A DNA stretch of 64,000 nucleotides from Janthinobacterium sp. CG3 (GTDB taxonomy: Bacteria; Pseudomonadota; Gammaproteobacteria; Burkholderiales; Burkholderiaceae_D): positions 5,076,051 to 5,140,050 of the forward strand of contig NZ_KB467824.1 in assembly GCF_000344615.1 (NCBI RefSeq), in the 5' to 3' direction. The translations under genes were made by a program, and so were the position numbers. The notes under the pieces were generated by a model that ran no database searches, had not been told where the DNA came from, and saw nothing but the letters and a program-made list of their open reading frames with translations. This document shows positions 28,498 to 37,938 of the stretch, piece by piece. How positions within the stretch are numbered: position 1 is the first letter of the stretch; each line of letters begins with the position of its first letter.

Positions 28498-28546
28498 ACG
28501 CCGCCGACAAGGACGGGGAAGCGTCGCGCCAACGGCGCCGGCGCGT

Positions 28547-28876
28547 CTATTGCGGCGGCTCGACGCTGAATTTCTCTTCCTGCGGTTGACGGCGCATGTG
28601 CAGGCCGAGCAAGCCCAGGCCGATCATCAGCATCGAGTAGGCGCTTTGTTCCGGCACGGTCGACATCGGCCCTGGCGGCAGTTGCGCGCCGCCGTGGCGC
28701 AGCTCGACCTCGGCCTCGGCCAAGGCCAGGTGCTGGCGCTGCGCGCCGTTGGCGGCGCGCGCCGGCTGGACGGAAAGTGCGTCCGTCGGCAGATCGAGGT
28801 AAACGACCGCGCCCTGCGAGGCGTTGGCCAGCGTTAGCAAAAACAGCGCAGTTGCTGCGGGTATGGCGAATTTCAT
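28547..28876 (-). CDS. Small secreted protein with a PEP-CTERM-like tail
   Basis: A 109-residue protein. Residues 1-22 are a signal peptide (ending ASQGA). The end reads VPEQSAYSMLMIGLGLLGLHMRRQ: a VPEx motif, a hydrophobic helix and a basic stretch, the layout of the PEP-CTERM sorting tail recognised by exosortase. The usual proline after the glutamate is replaced by glutamine, and the tail is followed by a further nine residues. The middle has no recognised domain. It may be an exopolysaccharide-linked surface protein. Confidence 0.7.
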   Translation of the reverse strand: MKFAIPAATALFLLTLANASQGAVVYLDLPTDALSVQPARAANGAQRQHLALAEAEVELRHGGAQLPPGPMSTVPEQSAYSMLMIGLGLLGLHMRRQPQEEKFSVEPPQ

Positions 28877-29511
28877 CGCATCGTCCTCATTATTTCAAGC
28901 TTGAAAACATCCATTGCCGGGCTGGGTAAACCTAGTTTCGCTGCGGCATACCCAGCACGCCCAATGTCCCTGTCTCCAACTATGTCGCCGCCGCGGCCGT
29001 GACGCCGCGCTCCCGCTGACGGGGCCGGTAGCCGCCTCGGCCGGCGGTTTTCTTATCTCTTTAATGGCGTTAATTTAAGCACAATCTAATTGCCATGGGA
29101 ATTTGATTTTGATAATAATCATGGCAACTTTTTAAAGCTTGAGCTATCGACAAGGCGGCGCGCCCGGGCGGCGCCCGGGTGAGCGGGCAGAGCCGCTAGC
29201 GGCGGCGCCGCGGGGGCGGAAAAATAAAGTCGCCGTCGTTGTATTGTGGGTATGTCGCTGGCGCCGCGCGCTGCGGATGGCCGGCGCGGACGGCCTCGGC
29301 GGAACGTCAAGCGCGCGGCCGGCCATGCCGGTCCGGGGCGTGGGCGGGAAATCTGCTGTGGATTGCGCGCTGTAATGTCATAATGGCCGAAGTGACATGC
29401 CAGCCGTTGCCGCCAGCCGATGGACGCCAGGCGGCGCTGCTTGCCAGCATGCCGAGCCGGCGCTGGCCGCGGGCGTACCAGTAGTTCAACCACCAAATGG
29501 AGTCAGGCATT
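28877..29511. other. Intergenic region with a strong hairpin and an orphan terminator
   Basis: A 635-bp gap without a convincing gene. GCTGGGTA (28921-28928) and TACCCAGC (28949-28956) form a perfect 8-bp inverted repeat 45 bp before the PEP-CTERM-like gene. CCGCC-N6-GGCGG followed by TTTTCTT (29032-29053) looks like a plus-strand terminator, although no plus-strand gene ends nearby. A small RNA between them is possible but not shown. The stretch from about 29150 to 29480 has open frames on both strands, none of which resembles a known protein. Confidence 0.4.
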
Positions 29512-29619
29512 ATGAGTAAAGCACAGGACAGTAAAAAGGAAAACAAGAAGGAACCGGCGAAAACCATGAAAGAGAAGAAGGAAGCGAAGAAGGTCAAGAA
29601 GGACGAGCGCAAGCATTGA
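29512..29619 (+). CDS. Lysine-rich 35-residue small protein
   Basis: The frame from ATG 29512 to TGA 29617-29619 encodes 35 residues, starting MSKAQDSKKENKKEPAKTMK and consisting of about half Lys or Arg with many Glu. GGAG at 29499-29502 lies nine nt upstream. The composition suggests a disordered, highly charged cytoplasmic or nucleic-acid-associated peptide. I recognise no family. The good ribosome binding site and AT-richer third positions than the GC-rich noise around it favour a real gene. Confidence 0.55.
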   Translation: MSKAQDSKKENKKEPAKTMKEKKEAKKVKKDERKH

Positions 29620-29652
29620 TGTAGCGCCGCATTCTCGGGGGAGCGGATCGAT

Positions 29653-30201
29653 ATGATGGATTGGCGCGTCAAGATGTGCAACGCCGCATGGCGCGCCAAG
29701 GCATATTGGCCTGCTCCGCCGCCGCCGTCCGCAGCGCCGTTGCGCCGGCTGGCGGCGCTGGCGCTGTGCGTCTGCGGCGCCGCCGCGCAGGCGGCGCCGT
29801 CGACCTTCGGCAGCGTCGTCGGCAACGCCGTGCTGTGCCTCGACGAGATCGACAACAAATATTTTTACTCCTATCTGTCGAGCGCGTTCGGCCCGGCCTA
29901 CAAGCGCGAGGGCGGGGCGTACTGGTTCAAGGCCGACGCCACCCTGTGGGGCGCGAGCATCACCGACGTGATCGTCAGCGACGACACCAGCGCCCTCACT
30001 TTCCTCGGCGTGGTGGCCGACGCCACGCCGGAGACGGTCGACGCGGCCATCGTCGCGGCGGCCGGGCCGCGCTACGCCAAGCGCGACGCCGGCGCCTACC
30101 CGGTGCGCGAATCGAGCCCGGGCAGCAAAATCGTTTATTTCCGCACCAAGTCGAAGGTTTTTTGCGCCAAATACAAGCCGTTGCCGCCGGGGCGCAAGTG
30201 A
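29653..30201 (+). CDS. Secreted protein of unknown function
   Basis: A 182-residue protein. After a basic and proline-rich start, a hydrophobic stretch LRRLAALALCVCGAAAQAA (about residues 30-48) looks like the signal peptide core, so the true start may be an internal one; ATG 29653, 29656 and 29674 are in frame. The mature part contains AVLCLDEIDNKYFYSYLSSAFG and VFCAKYKPL with two cysteines that may pair. No family is recognised. It lies 46 bp before the gspA start. Confidence 0.65.
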   Translation: MMDWRVKMCNAAWRAKAYWPAPPPPSAAPLRRLAALALCVCGAAAQAAPSTFGSVVGNAVLCLDEIDNKYFYSYLSSAFGPAYKREGGAYWFKADATLWGASITDVIVSDDTSALTFLGVVADATPETVDAAIVAAAGPRYAKRDAGAYPVRESSPGSKIVYFRTKSKVFCAKYKPLPPGRK

Positions 30202-30247
30202 GCTTTCCGCTGCTTTCCGGTGCCGCCAACGCATCCTCAGGGTTTCC

Positions 30248-31900
30248 ATGTACACGCAATTTTTCCAGCTGAAGCAATCCCCGTTTTCGATCGCCCCCGA
30301 TCCGCGCTACCTGTTCATGAGCGAACGCCACCGCGAGGCGCTGGCGCATCTGCTGTACGGCGTGGGCGGCGGCGGCGGCTTCGTCCTGTTGACGGGCGAA
30401 ATCGGCGCCGGCAAGACCACGGTGTGCCGCTGCTTCATGGAGCAGATTCCGCCGGACTGCAAGCTGGCCTACATCTTCAACCCCAAATTGTCGGTGGAGG
30501 AGTTGCTGCTGTCGATCTGCGACGAGTTCGGCATCGCGCTGGCGCCGCACGGCGCCGGCGCGGTCAGCGTGAAATCCTATGTCGACGCGATCAATCTGTA
30601 CCTGCTGGCCAACCACGCCCAGGGCAAGAACAATGTGTTGATCATCGACGAGGCGCAAAACCTGTCGGCCGAGGTGCTGGAGCAATTGCGCCTGCTGACC
30701 AATCTGGAAACCAACGAGCGCAAGCTACTGCAAATCATCCTGATCGGCCAGCCGGAGTTGCGCGCTATGCTGGCCCGCCCGGAGCTGGAGCAACTGGCGC
30801 AGCGGGTCATCGCGCGCTACCACCTCGGCTCGCTGTCGGCGGACGAAACCGCCAGCTATATCGGCCACCGGCTGGCGGTGGCCGGCGCAATGGCGGCGGC
30901 GCCGTTTCCGCGCGGCCTGGCGCGGCGGATTCATCAACTGAGCAAGGGCGTGCCGCGCCGCATCAACCTGCTGTGCGACCGCGCCTTGCTCGGCGCCTAC
31001 GTCGAGAACCGGCACCAGGTAACGCGGCAGATCCTGCGCAAGGCCGCCGCCGAGGTGTTCGCCGAAGCCGACGGCGCTCCGGCCCGCGCCGCGCCGCGCT
31101 GGCCCTACCTGCTGGCCGGCGTGATGGCGGGCGCGCTGGTGACGGGCGCCACAGCCTGGCAATTGTTGCCGCGCGAAGCGCAGCGGCCGGCCGCGGTGCT
31201 CGCGCGCGCCGCCGTGTCCGCGCCCGCCAAGGCGCCGGTGCCGGCGGCGCCGTTAGCCGGCGCCACCGCCGCGCCGGCGCCGGTGGCGGCGTTGGCGCCG
31301 ACCGACAACCGCGCCGCGCTGCGCGAGCTGGCGGCGCTGTGGGGCGCGGCCTTGCCGGCCGGCGAGCCCTGCCAAGTCGCCGCCAAATTGAATTTGCGCT
31401 GCCATCAAAGCAAGGGCGGGCTGGACGAGTTGCGTCTGCTCGACCGTCCCGCCGTGCTGAGTCTGCATGACAGCGCCGGCGCGCGCTATTACGCGGTGTT
31501 GAGCGGGCTGGGCGAGGCGGGCGCGACCTTGCTTGTCGACGGCAAGGACTATCAGCTCAGCCTGGAGCAATTGGCGGCCCGCTTCGACGGCGCCTTTGTC
31601 ACCTTCTGGCGCGCGCCGCGTTCCTGGCGCGACGAAGTCGGCGTTGGCGACCGCGGCCCGGACGTCGATTGGCTGGCGCGACGCCTGGCGCAGATGCATG
31701 CACTGGACCAGCCGCCCGCCAACCAAGCGCTCGACGCCAACTTCCAGCGCTTGCTACGCGGCTTCCAGCTCGATCAGAAACTCAAGGCGGACGGCGTGGC
31801 CGGTCCGAAAACCTTCATTCGCCTGATCCAGGCTAGCGGCGCCCAGGAGCCGCGCCTGATGCGTCCGGCGCCGGTGGCCAACGCCGTGGCGGGGAAATAA
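30248..31900 (+). CDS. gspA: ExeA/GspA-type ATPase with peptidoglycan-binding domain
   Basis: A 550-residue protein. The N-terminal AAA domain has Walker A GEIGAGKTT at residues 50-58 and Walker B VLIIDEAQNL at about 134-143. A transmembrane helix lies at about 279-299 (YLLAGVMAGALVTGATAWQLL), and the periplasmic part ends in a peptidoglycan-binding fold (about 455-530, LDANFQRLLRGFQLDQKLKA). GspA with GspB helps place the type II secretion secretin through the cell wall. The start MYTQFFQLKQSPFSIAPDP is canonical. gspB follows after one base. Confidence 0.9.
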   Translation: MYTQFFQLKQSPFSIAPDPRYLFMSERHREALAHLLYGVGGGGGFVLLTGEIGAGKTTVCRCFMEQIPPDCKLAYIFNPKLSVEELLLSICDEFGIALAPHGAGAVSVKSYVDAINLYLLANHAQGKNNVLIIDEAQNLSAEVLEQLRLLTNLETNERKLLQIILIGQPELRAMLARPELEQLAQRVIARYHLGSLSADETASYIGHRLAVAGAMAAAPFPRGLARRIHQLSKGVPRRINLLCDRALLGAYVENRHQVTRQILRKAAAEVFAEADGAPARAAPRWPYLLAGVMAGALVTGATAWQLLPREAQRPAAVLARAAVSAPAKAPVPAAPLAGATAAPAPVAALAPTDNRAALRELAALWGAALPAGEPCQVAAKLNLRCHQSKGGLDELRLLDRPAVLSLHDSAGARYYAVLSGLGEAGATLLVDGKDYQLSLEQLAARFDGAFVTFWRAPRSWRDEVGVGDRGPDVDWLARRLAQMHALDQPPANQALDANFQRLLRGFQLDQKLKADGVAGPKTFIRLIQASGAQEPRLMRPAPVANAVAGK

Positions 31901-31901
31901 A

Positions 31902-32648
31902 ATGTCGTATATTTTAGAAGCGTTGAAGAAATCGCAGGCCGAGCGCCAACTGGGCGAATTGCCAACAATCCACGCGCCACAGCTGCGGGCGGGCGCCCCC
32001 AGGGTTGCCGGCCGCGCGCTGGCCAAGCCGCTGTGGCTGGCCCTGGGCGGCATGACCGCGCTGGCGTTAACGTTGGCGGCGCTGATGTGGCGCGCGGCGC
32101 CGCCGCCGGCCGCGCCGGCTGGCGTTGCCGTCGCGACCGCGCCGCCTGCGTCGCCTACGCCGGCCGTTGCGCCGCCACCCTCCGGCATGGCGACCGGCGC
32201 TGCCGCGGCGGCGCCCGCTCCGGTCGGCGTCGCTGCTGTTGTGGCATCGGTTCACGTGCCCGCCGCGGTGGCCCTGGCGTCCCCCGCGCCACCTCCGGCG
32301 CCGCCGCGCCGGCCAATGGCTGCGCCGCACGTGGCGAGCGCGAGCGCGTCCGCCAAACCGGTATTGCCGGCGCCGGAGCCGGCGGCGCAGTCCGCGCCGC
32401 CGGCCACGCCGGCCGACGACAACCTGGCCGGCCTGCGCGACCTGCCGGAGCCGATACAACGGCAGATTCCGCCGCTGGCGCTGGGCGGTTACATCTACTC
32501 GAAAAATCCGGCCGACCGCCTGCTGCTGGTCGACAAAGCCTTGCGTCACGAGGGCGAGGAAGTGGCCCCCGGCCTGGTCCTGGAAAAATTACAGCCAAAA
32601 TCGGCGGTATTCAGTTTCAAAGGCTATCGCTACCGCGTCCCCTATTAA
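31902..32648 (+). CDS. gspB: General secretion pathway protein B
   Basis: A 248-residue protein. MSYILEALKKSQAERQLGELP is the typical GspB start; a membrane helix follows at about residues 44-64, then an Ala/Pro-rich linker, and the GspB C-terminal domain (LPEPIQRQIPPLALGGYIYSKNPADRLLLVDKALRHEGEE) lies from about residue 182. GspB works with GspA in secretin assembly. Start and upstream stop are separated by one base. The other gsp genes are not in the window. Confidence 0.9.
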   Translation: MSYILEALKKSQAERQLGELPTIHAPQLRAGAPRVAGRALAKPLWLALGGMTALALTLAALMWRAAPPPAAPAGVAVATAPPASPTPAVAPPPSGMATGAAAAAPAPVGVAAVVASVHVPAAVALASPAPPPAPPRRPMAAPHVASASASAKPVLPAPEPAAQSAPPATPADDNLAGLRDLPEPIQRQIPPLALGGYIYSKNPADRLLLVDKALRHEGEEVAPGLVLEKLQPKSAVFSFKGYRYRVPY

Positions 32649-32857
32649 CGCGCTGCGCGGCCTGTGCCGAGGCGCCCCGGAGCGCTAATTTAATGCTACG
32701 CGTTGCTAATCCGACCTACGGAAGCTTCACTTGGCGGCATTGCGGACCCGGCCGGGATTGTTCCGCATCAAAAGGGCGCACAGTAGGCTGAACAGTGGAG
32801 CCGCCCTCCGGTCCAACCAGAATCGACACGGCGCTAACCGTCGATTTTGGGGGCAGA

Positions 32858-34276
32858 ATGACTATTGAAACCGCGGTGTCCGAACCGTCGATCGACGGTG
32901 TCGGTAAGCTCGACAAGATCAAGCACATCGTCGTGCTGATGATGGAAAACCGATCCTTCGACCACATGCTGGGCTATCTGAGCCTGGAAGGCGGGCGCGC
33001 GGACATCGACGGCTTGCAGGCGTCCTTTTTCAACACCCACCAGGGGCGCAACTACCCGGTCCACCACCTCGAGCGCACCGCGCTGGGCCGGGAGCAGGTG
33101 CCGGCGCACGACGGCGCGGCGGTGGCGCGCCAACTGGCGGGCGGCAATGGCGGTTTCGTCGACGACTACGCGCTGACGCACCCGGGCGACCCGGAGTTCG
33201 CGCTGGTGATGGGCTATTACAACGGCAAGCAATTGCCCGCGTATGACTTCCTGGCCCGGCAGTTCTGCGTGTGCGACAAATGGTTCAGTTCGGTCCCCGG
33301 CGCCACCTGGCCGAACCGCCTGTACGCGATGAGCGGGCGGGCCAGCGGCAGCAAGGACAACAAGCGGGTGCCCTTGTACGCCAACAAATCCTTCCTGCGC
33401 CACCTGGACCGCGCCGGTGTCAGCTGGAAGTTTTACTCGGAGCGCAAACCGTGGACGCTGGCGCTGACGGACGAGCATTATCGATCCTCGGAAAATTACG
33501 AACCCTTCGGCAGCAGCCGGCGCCGCTACGGCTTCGTCGGCGACGCGCTGGCCGGCGCCTTGCCGTCGGTGAGCTGGATCGATCCGCACTTCTTTGAAAA
33601 CGACGACAGCCCGCCGGGCGACGTGCGCGCCGGCCAGGCGCTGGTGGCCCAGGTGTACCAGGCGCTGTCGCGCGGGCCGGCGTGGGGCGAGACGCTGCTA
33701 ATGCTGTGCTACGACGAGCACGGCGGCTTCTACGACCATGTCGCGCCGGCGCCGGCGCAAGACCTCGACCCGGCCTTTCAGCAATACGGCGTGCGCGTGC
33801 CGGCCATGGTGGTTTGCCCGTGGGTGGCGCCGGCCAGCGTACACCACGGCCTGCTCGACCATACCTCGATCATCAAAACCATCCTTATGCGCTTTTGTCG
33901 CTTGGACAACGGCGACATACCCGACATGGGTCGGCGGGTCAACGCCGCGGCGCATGTCGGCGCCTTGCTGTCGGAGTCGCAGGCGCGCCCGGCGCCGCTC
34001 ATGCCCGACAGCGCCATCGCCCAGTGGGCCGCGTGGCATGTGGAAAGTTGGGGCGCGGGCCTGGCCAGCGATGCCGCTACCGCCGACGCCGCAAGCACGC
34101 TGTCGGTCGAAGAGGCGGGCGCGATCGCGGCCGACAAACACATAGCGAAAACGTCGAAGAAGGCGCTGGCGGCGAACGGCAAGGCGGCCCCGCTGTCGCT
34201 CGCCAAAAGACGCAAGAGGCGCGACAAGCCGGCGCAGCAACCCTCCCATTCCCCTGAAGCCGCCGGCGCGAAGTAA
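32858..34276 (+). CDS. Phosphoesterase family protein (phospholipase C/acid phosphatase type)
   Basis: A 472-residue protein of the phosphoesterase family PF04185. The entry KHIVVLMMENRSFDHMLGYL lies at about residues 23-42, AMSGR at about 164 and DEHGGFYDHVAPA at about 287-299. Family members hydrolyse phospholipids or phosphate monoesters. No signal peptide is seen, unlike many secreted relatives. The C-terminus (about 430-472) is lysine-rich and probably disordered. ATG 32858 has GGGGGCAG just upstream; a GTG at 32795 would add 21 residues. Confidence 0.82.
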   Translation: MTIETAVSEPSIDGVGKLDKIKHIVVLMMENRSFDHMLGYLSLEGGRADIDGLQASFFNTHQGRNYPVHHLERTALGREQVPAHDGAAVARQLAGGNGGFVDDYALTHPGDPEFALVMGYYNGKQLPAYDFLARQFCVCDKWFSSVPGATWPNRLYAMSGRASGSKDNKRVPLYANKSFLRHLDRAGVSWKFYSERKPWTLALTDEHYRSSENYEPFGSSRRRYGFVGDALAGALPSVSWIDPHFFENDDSPPGDVRAGQALVAQVYQALSRGPAWGETLLMLCYDEHGGFYDHVAPAPAQDLDPAFQQYGVRVPAMVVCPWVAPASVHHGLLDHTSIIKTILMRFCRLDNGDIPDMGRRVNAAAHVGALLSESQARPAPLMPDSAIAQWAAWHVESWGAGLASDAATADAASTLSVEEAGAIAADKHIAKTSKKALAANGKAAPLSLAKRRKRRDKPAQQPSHSPEAAGAK

Positions 34277-34374
34277 AGCGCATGGAAATGTTGGTTTAAA
34301 TATATTTTCTTGTCATTTTGCTGTCATGTAAAACTGTTAATTTACATACATCGCTAAAACGGCAGGGGATGTTT

Positions 34375-34704
34375 ATGTTGACGAAGAAAATGGCCTTGGT
34401 GTGCCTTGCGGCCTGCTGGGGCATGGGCAACGCACAATGCATCGAACTGATCGCCACGGGGGGCCGGGGCATGGCTTTTGCGGCTGTGTCTGCGGCCACT
34501 GGTGCGCCGGACTCCGATGGCGTCGGCGGCCGCCTTGCCGCCGGCGCCAATGCGGCGCTGCGGCGCCAGGCGGCGGGCGCTGCGCCGCAGTCCGCCTCCC
34601 TTGCACAGGTGCCCAATCCCTACTGCCTGTTGCTCATCGGGCTGGGCATGCTGGGTTTCACCTCCCGCGGCCAGCGCAACGACGTGTTCGCGCGCGACCC
34701 CTGA
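34375..34704 (+). CDS. Small secreted protein with a degenerate PEP-CTERM-like tail
   Basis: A 109-residue protein. A signal peptide covers about residues 1-20 (ending MGNAQC). The tail reads VPNPYCLLLIGLGMLGFTSRGQRN: VPxP, a hydrophobic helix and basic residues, like a PEP-CTERM tail in which the motif Glu is Asn. AGGGG (34364-34368) lies six nt before ATG 34375. The middle is glycine- and alanine-rich without a known domain. It shares tail and layout with the protein at 28547-28876. Confidence 0.6.
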   Translation: MLTKKMALVCLAACWGMGNAQCIELIATGGRGMAFAAVSAATGAPDSDGVGGRLAAGANAALRRQAAGAAPQSASLAQVPNPYCLLLIGLGMLGFTSRGQRNDVFARDP

Positions 34705-34750
34705 AGCCGTCTCGCCACGTCGGCTACCTTTCCCCTCGGCCATGGCTGCG

Positions 34751-34756
34751 TATAAT
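34751..34756 (+). promoter_or_regulatory. Consensus -10 box before mobB
   Basis: A perfect TATAAT lies 36 bp before the mobB ATG. The matching -35 region is poor (TTTCCC at about 34729-34734), so the promoter may be weak or need an activator. Confidence 0.45.
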
Positions 34757-34791
34757 GGCGCCATTCTTACCGAAGGCGAAGAGGTTGAGCG

Positions 34792-35346
34792 ATGCAGCGA
34801 GAAATTCCCATCCAGGCCGGCCCAGTGTTTGGCGTGGTCGGCCATTCGGGCAGCGGCAAGACCACGCTGCTTGAATTTCTCGTGGCGCAACTGGCGGCGC
34901 AGGGCTTGCGCGTCAATATTATCAAGCACAGCCACCACGACCTTGTGCTGGAGCCGGCGCATAAAGACAGCGCCCGGCTGCGCATGGTTGGCGCGGCCGA
35001 GGTGTTGGTGGCGTCGCCGTTCCGCTACGCCATCGTGCATGAATTGCGCGGCGCGCCGGAGCCGACGCTGGCGCAACAGATCGCCCGCCTGGCGCCGGCC
35101 GACCTGACCCTGGTCGAAGGTTTCAAGTCGACGCCGATCGCCAAGCTTGAAGTGTTCCGGCCAGCAATGGGGCAGGCGCCGCTGTACCTGCGCGACCCGC
35201 ACATTGTCGCCGTCGCCTCCGACGTGCCGGCGCCGGCCGACTTGGCCGACGGCGTGAGCTGGCTCGACCTGAACGCGCCGCGGCAGGTACTGGCTTGGTT
35301 GTTGAGTAAGGCCAGGAATTTGCCGGCGTCGTCCAGGGAAGGCTAA
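34792..35346 (+). CDS. mobB: Molybdopterin-guanine dinucleotide biosynthesis adaptor MobB
   Basis: A 184-residue P-loop protein. Walker [15 protein letters not shown] lies at about residues 17-30, followed by [24 protein letters not shown], the conserved MobB region, and [17 protein letters not shown] at about 105-121. MobB binds GTP and aids MobA in attaching GMP to molybdopterin. No moa or mob genes are adjacent. Length is typical. Confidence 0.92.
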   Translation: MQREIPIQAGPVFGVVGHSGSGKTTLLEFLVAQLAAQGLRVNIIKHSHHDLVLEPAHKDSARLRMVGAAEVLVASPFRYAIVHELRGAPEPTLAQQIARLAPADLTLVEGFKSTPIAKLEVFRPAMGQAPLYLRDPHIVAVASDVPAPADLADGVSWLDLNAPRQVLAWLLSKARNLPASSREG

Positions 35347-35398
35347 AGTATTTGCCGGAGCGCCCGTTAACTCCGTTAGACCTTCATTGGAGAACAGC

Positions 35399-35590
35399 AT
35401 GGATATCACCGGTATTGCCCAGCTGGCAACAGGACTTGCGGATACGGGCACCAAGCAAGCGGTTGGCATGGCAGTGTTGAAGAAAGCGCAAGATATCCAG
35501 AGTTCGACGGCGACCGCGCTGATCGAAGCGATACCGGCGGTGCCGAACCTGCCTGCGCACCTGGGCAGCAGAATCAACACCACCGCGTAA
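35399..35590 (+). CDS. YjfB-family putative motility protein
   Basis: A 63-residue protein starting [20 protein letters not shown], with [21 protein letters not shown], the pattern of the short YjfB family (putative motility protein). GGAG (35389-35392) lies six nt before ATG 35399. No flagellar operon is nearby; FliT is encoded 7 kb away. The role is unknown. Confidence 0.75.
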   Translation: MDITGIAQLATGLADTGTKQAVGMAVLKKAQDIQSSTATALIEAIPAVPNLPAHLGSRINTTA

Positions 35591-35955
35591 ATCTTGCCGT
35601 AGCACTAGAAGCGAGCCGCCGTGCATCCAGCGCCCCTTTCCCGGGGCGTCGCGGCCAGCGACACCAGCGTCGCCCCTTCCCCTTGTTCGACTCAATAAAA
35701 CGCCCGCCAGGCCGGCGCGATCGCGTGTCGAGTGGGCCGTTTGCCGACGCCCTCACGCCGAAATATTGTGCGGGACATCAGCTTTTCCAAGCCAAACTCA
35801 GTAGAATCGCTGTGTCGTCGCCGCCTAGTGGGGATGCAATCGCGAGAATATTCAATTTCTTGTGTAAGGATGGGCGAGCCGCCACGACTATACTTCAGTT
35901 GCAAAAATCTTTGCTTCCATTCATAAACAATCGACTACTACATTGGAGATATACC
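35591..35955. promoter_or_regulatory. Control region of the bufferin operon
   Basis: A 365-bp gap. TTGCAA (35899-35904), a 17-bp spacer and CATAAA (35922-35927) are a possible sigma70 promoter 28 bp before the bufA start. Further up, TGTAAGGA (35863-35870) and CGACTA (35885-35890) are separated by 14 bp and resemble an ECF-sigma promoter, which would fit the ECF control known for some bufferin operons. Both calls are tentative. GGAG (35945-35948) is the bufA ribosome binding site. Confidence 0.4.
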
Positions 35956-36222
35956 ATGAACAAACGTCAAGCCCTGATCGCCGCCGCCCTCGCCACTGTT
36001 TGCGCCGCCGGCGTTGGTAGCGCCACGGCCGCCGCCTCCGCCACCGGCGACAAGGAAAAGTGCTTCGGCGTCGCCAAGGCCGGTCAAAACGATTGCGCGC
36101 CGTCCAACGGTTCGCATTCCTGCGCCGGCCAGGGAAAAACCGACATGGCCGCCACCGAGTGGAAATATGTTGCCAAAGGTACCTGTGAAAAAGCCGGCGG
36201 CAAACTGACCGCGCCGAAGTAA
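35956..36222 (+). CDS. bufA: Bufferin precursor (BufA, DUF2282)
   Basis: An 88-residue secreted peptide precursor. Signal peptide about residues 1-27 (ending ATAAA). The mature part has four cysteines, Cys36 ([15 protein letters not shown]), Cys47, Cys56 ([10 protein letters not shown]) and Cys77 (GTCEKAGGK), the pattern of the DUF2282/BufA1 family. In bufferins such cysteines are converted to copper-binding heterocycles by a DUF692 iron enzyme, giving a periplasmic copper-sequestering peptide. The maturase gene follows after 27 bp, which supports the call strongly. The frame upstream of 35956 is not coding. Confidence 0.9.
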   Translation: MNKRQALIAAALATVCAAGVGSATAAASATGDKEKCFGVAKAGQNDCAPSNGSHSCAGQGKTDMAATEWKYVAKGTCEKAGGKLTAPK

Positions 36223-36249
36223 TCGGCGTTGTCGTTTAACCACGGGGTC

Positions 36250-37902
36250 ATGCCAATGCCAGATACTTCCGTATTGACAGGCACAGGAGTGGGATTGCGG
36301 ACCCCGCATTACCGGCAGTTCATCGAACAGCGGCCAGCCGTCGACTGGCTCGAAGTCCACACCGAAAACTATCTCGACCAGGCGGGTTGGGACTGGCACG
36401 TGCTGTGGCAGTTGCGGCACGATTATCCGATCAGCCTGCATGGCGTCGGCCTGGGTCTCGGTTCGGCGCGCGGTTTCTCCGAAGAGCACCTGGAGCGGGT
36501 CGCCAGTCTGGTCGAGCGGTGTGAGCCGGCGCTGGTGTCCGAGCACCTGTGCTGGGGCGCGGTCGACGGCCGCCAGCTCAACGACCTGCTGCCGTTGACG
36601 CTGAGCGAGGCCGCGCTGGCGCTGCTGTGCGAGCGGGTCGGGCGGGTGCAGGAACGGCTGAAGCGGCCGATTCTGCTGGAAAACGTGTCCACTTATCTGC
36701 GTTTCCACGACGATGCGATGAGCGAGGCCGAGTTCATGGCGGCGCTGGCGCGGCGCAGCGGCTGCGGCCTGCTGCTGGACGTGAACAATCTGTATGTGAA
36801 CCAGTGCAACCACGGCGAAGACGCGCTGGCGGCGCTGGGAGCCATCGCCGTCGGCAGCGTCGGCGAAATTCACCTGGCAGGGCATCTGGTCACGCCGCGG
36901 GCGGTGATCGACCACCACGGCGACACCGTCGCCGCGCCGGTCTGGGAGCTGTACCAGGCGGCCCTGCGACGTTTTGGGCGGGTGCCGACCTTGATCGAGT
37001 GGGACACCGATATTCCCGCGCTCGACGTGCTGCTGGGCGAGGCGCGCAAGGCTGCCGCGCTGGCCGCCGACTATCCGGCCGCGCGGCGCGCCGGCGCGGC
37101 CACGGCGCCAGCCGCCGGGCGCGGCCCGGCCAGCGCCGTTCTTGCCGCCGGGCAGCAAGGTTTCGCCGCCGCCCTGTTGGCGGTGGCGCAACAGGAGCCG
37201 GCCCTGGCGCAATGTCGGGGGGAGGGCAATGCACACCGCCTTGCCTTGTACAGGGGCAATTTGACGGCGACGTGGACCAAGACCCTGGCGCACGCCTATC
37301 CGGTGCTGCAGATGCTGGTGGGTGAGGAGTTCTTCGGCGGCCTGGCGCGCGCCTACGGGCTGGCGCAGCCGTCCGACAGCGGCGACCTGAACCGCTTCGG
37401 CGCGCGTTTCGCCGACTTCCTGGGCGGTTTCCCGCATGTCGCCCACTTGCCTTACCTGCCGGACATGGCGCGGCTGGAATGGGCCTTGCACCGGGCGTAT
37501 TACAGCGCCGACGCGGCCGCTGTCGGCGCCGCCGATTTCGCCGCGGTGGGGCCGCAGCGTATGGAATCGGCGCGGCTGCGCCTGCATCCGGCGTGCGCGC
37601 TACTGGCGTCGGAGTGGGCGGTCGTACCGTTGTGGCTGGCTCACCAAGGCGACGCCGCGCCGGCGTTTCCGCAGCAGATGCGGGCCGACAGCTACGCCGT
37701 GGTCGCGCGTCCGCTATGGAAGGCCCAGGTGCTGCCCTTGGGCAAGGCCGAGCATGCGGCGCTGGCGCTGCTGGGCGGCGGCGACGACTTCGGCGCCGCG
37801 CTCGACGCCGCCTTCGACATCGACGAGGCGTTCGACGTCGGCGCCAGTGTCGCACGTTGGATAGCGCACGCGGTCGTGGTCGAGATCGTCTGCGCGCACT
37901 GA
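36250..37902 (+). CDS. BufB-BufC fusion: DUF692 bufferin maturase joined to DUF2063 partner
   Basis: A 550-residue protein with two domains normally made by two genes. Residues 1-275 are a DUF692 (MNIO) TIM barrel: [10 protein letters not shown] at 63-72, SEHLCWG at 97-103, LLENVS at 142-147, [16 protein letters not shown] at 174-189, EIHLAGH at 206-212, DHHGD at 221-225 and EWDTDIP at 250-256 hold the His, Glu, Asp and Asn iron ligands. An Ala/Gly-rich linker (about 275-300) leads to a DUF2063 domain (303-550; [39 protein letters not shown]). It should oxidise the BufA cysteines, with the second domain presenting the peptide. ATG 36256 is the alternative start, with better spacing from GGGG. 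Confidence 0.9.
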   Translation: MPMPDTSVLTGTGVGLRTPHYRQFIEQRPAVDWLEVHTENYLDQAGWDWHVLWQLRHDYPISLHGVGLGLGSARGFSEEHLERVASLVERCEPALVSEHLCWGAVDGRQLNDLLPLTLSEAALALLCERVGRVQERLKRPILLENVSTYLRFHDDAMSEAEFMAALARRSGCGLLLDVNNLYVNQCNHGEDALAALGAIAVGSVGEIHLAGHLVTPRAVIDHHGDTVAAPVWELYQAALRRFGRVPTLIEWDTDIPALDVLLGEARKAAALAADYPAARRAGAATAPAAGRGPASAVLAAGQQGFAAALLAVAQQEPALAQCRGEGNAHRLALYRGNLTATWTKTLAHAYPVLQMLVGEEFFGGLARAYGLAQPSDSGDLNRFGARFADFLGGFPHVAHLPYLPDMARLEWALHRAYYSADAAAVGAADFAAVGPQRMESARLRLHPACALLASEWAVVPLWLAHQGDAAPAFPQQMRADSYAVVARPLWKAQVLPLGKAEHAALALLGGGDDFGAALDAAFDIDEAFDVGASVARWIAHAVVVEIVCAH

Positions 37903-37938
37903 GCTGTCCGGTTCACCCTTAAATTAGACCAAACAACA

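Noticed and set aside
34751..35346. mobB as part of a molybdenum cofactor cluster
   Set aside because: No moa, moe, mob or molybdoenzyme gene is adjacent; it stands as a single gene.
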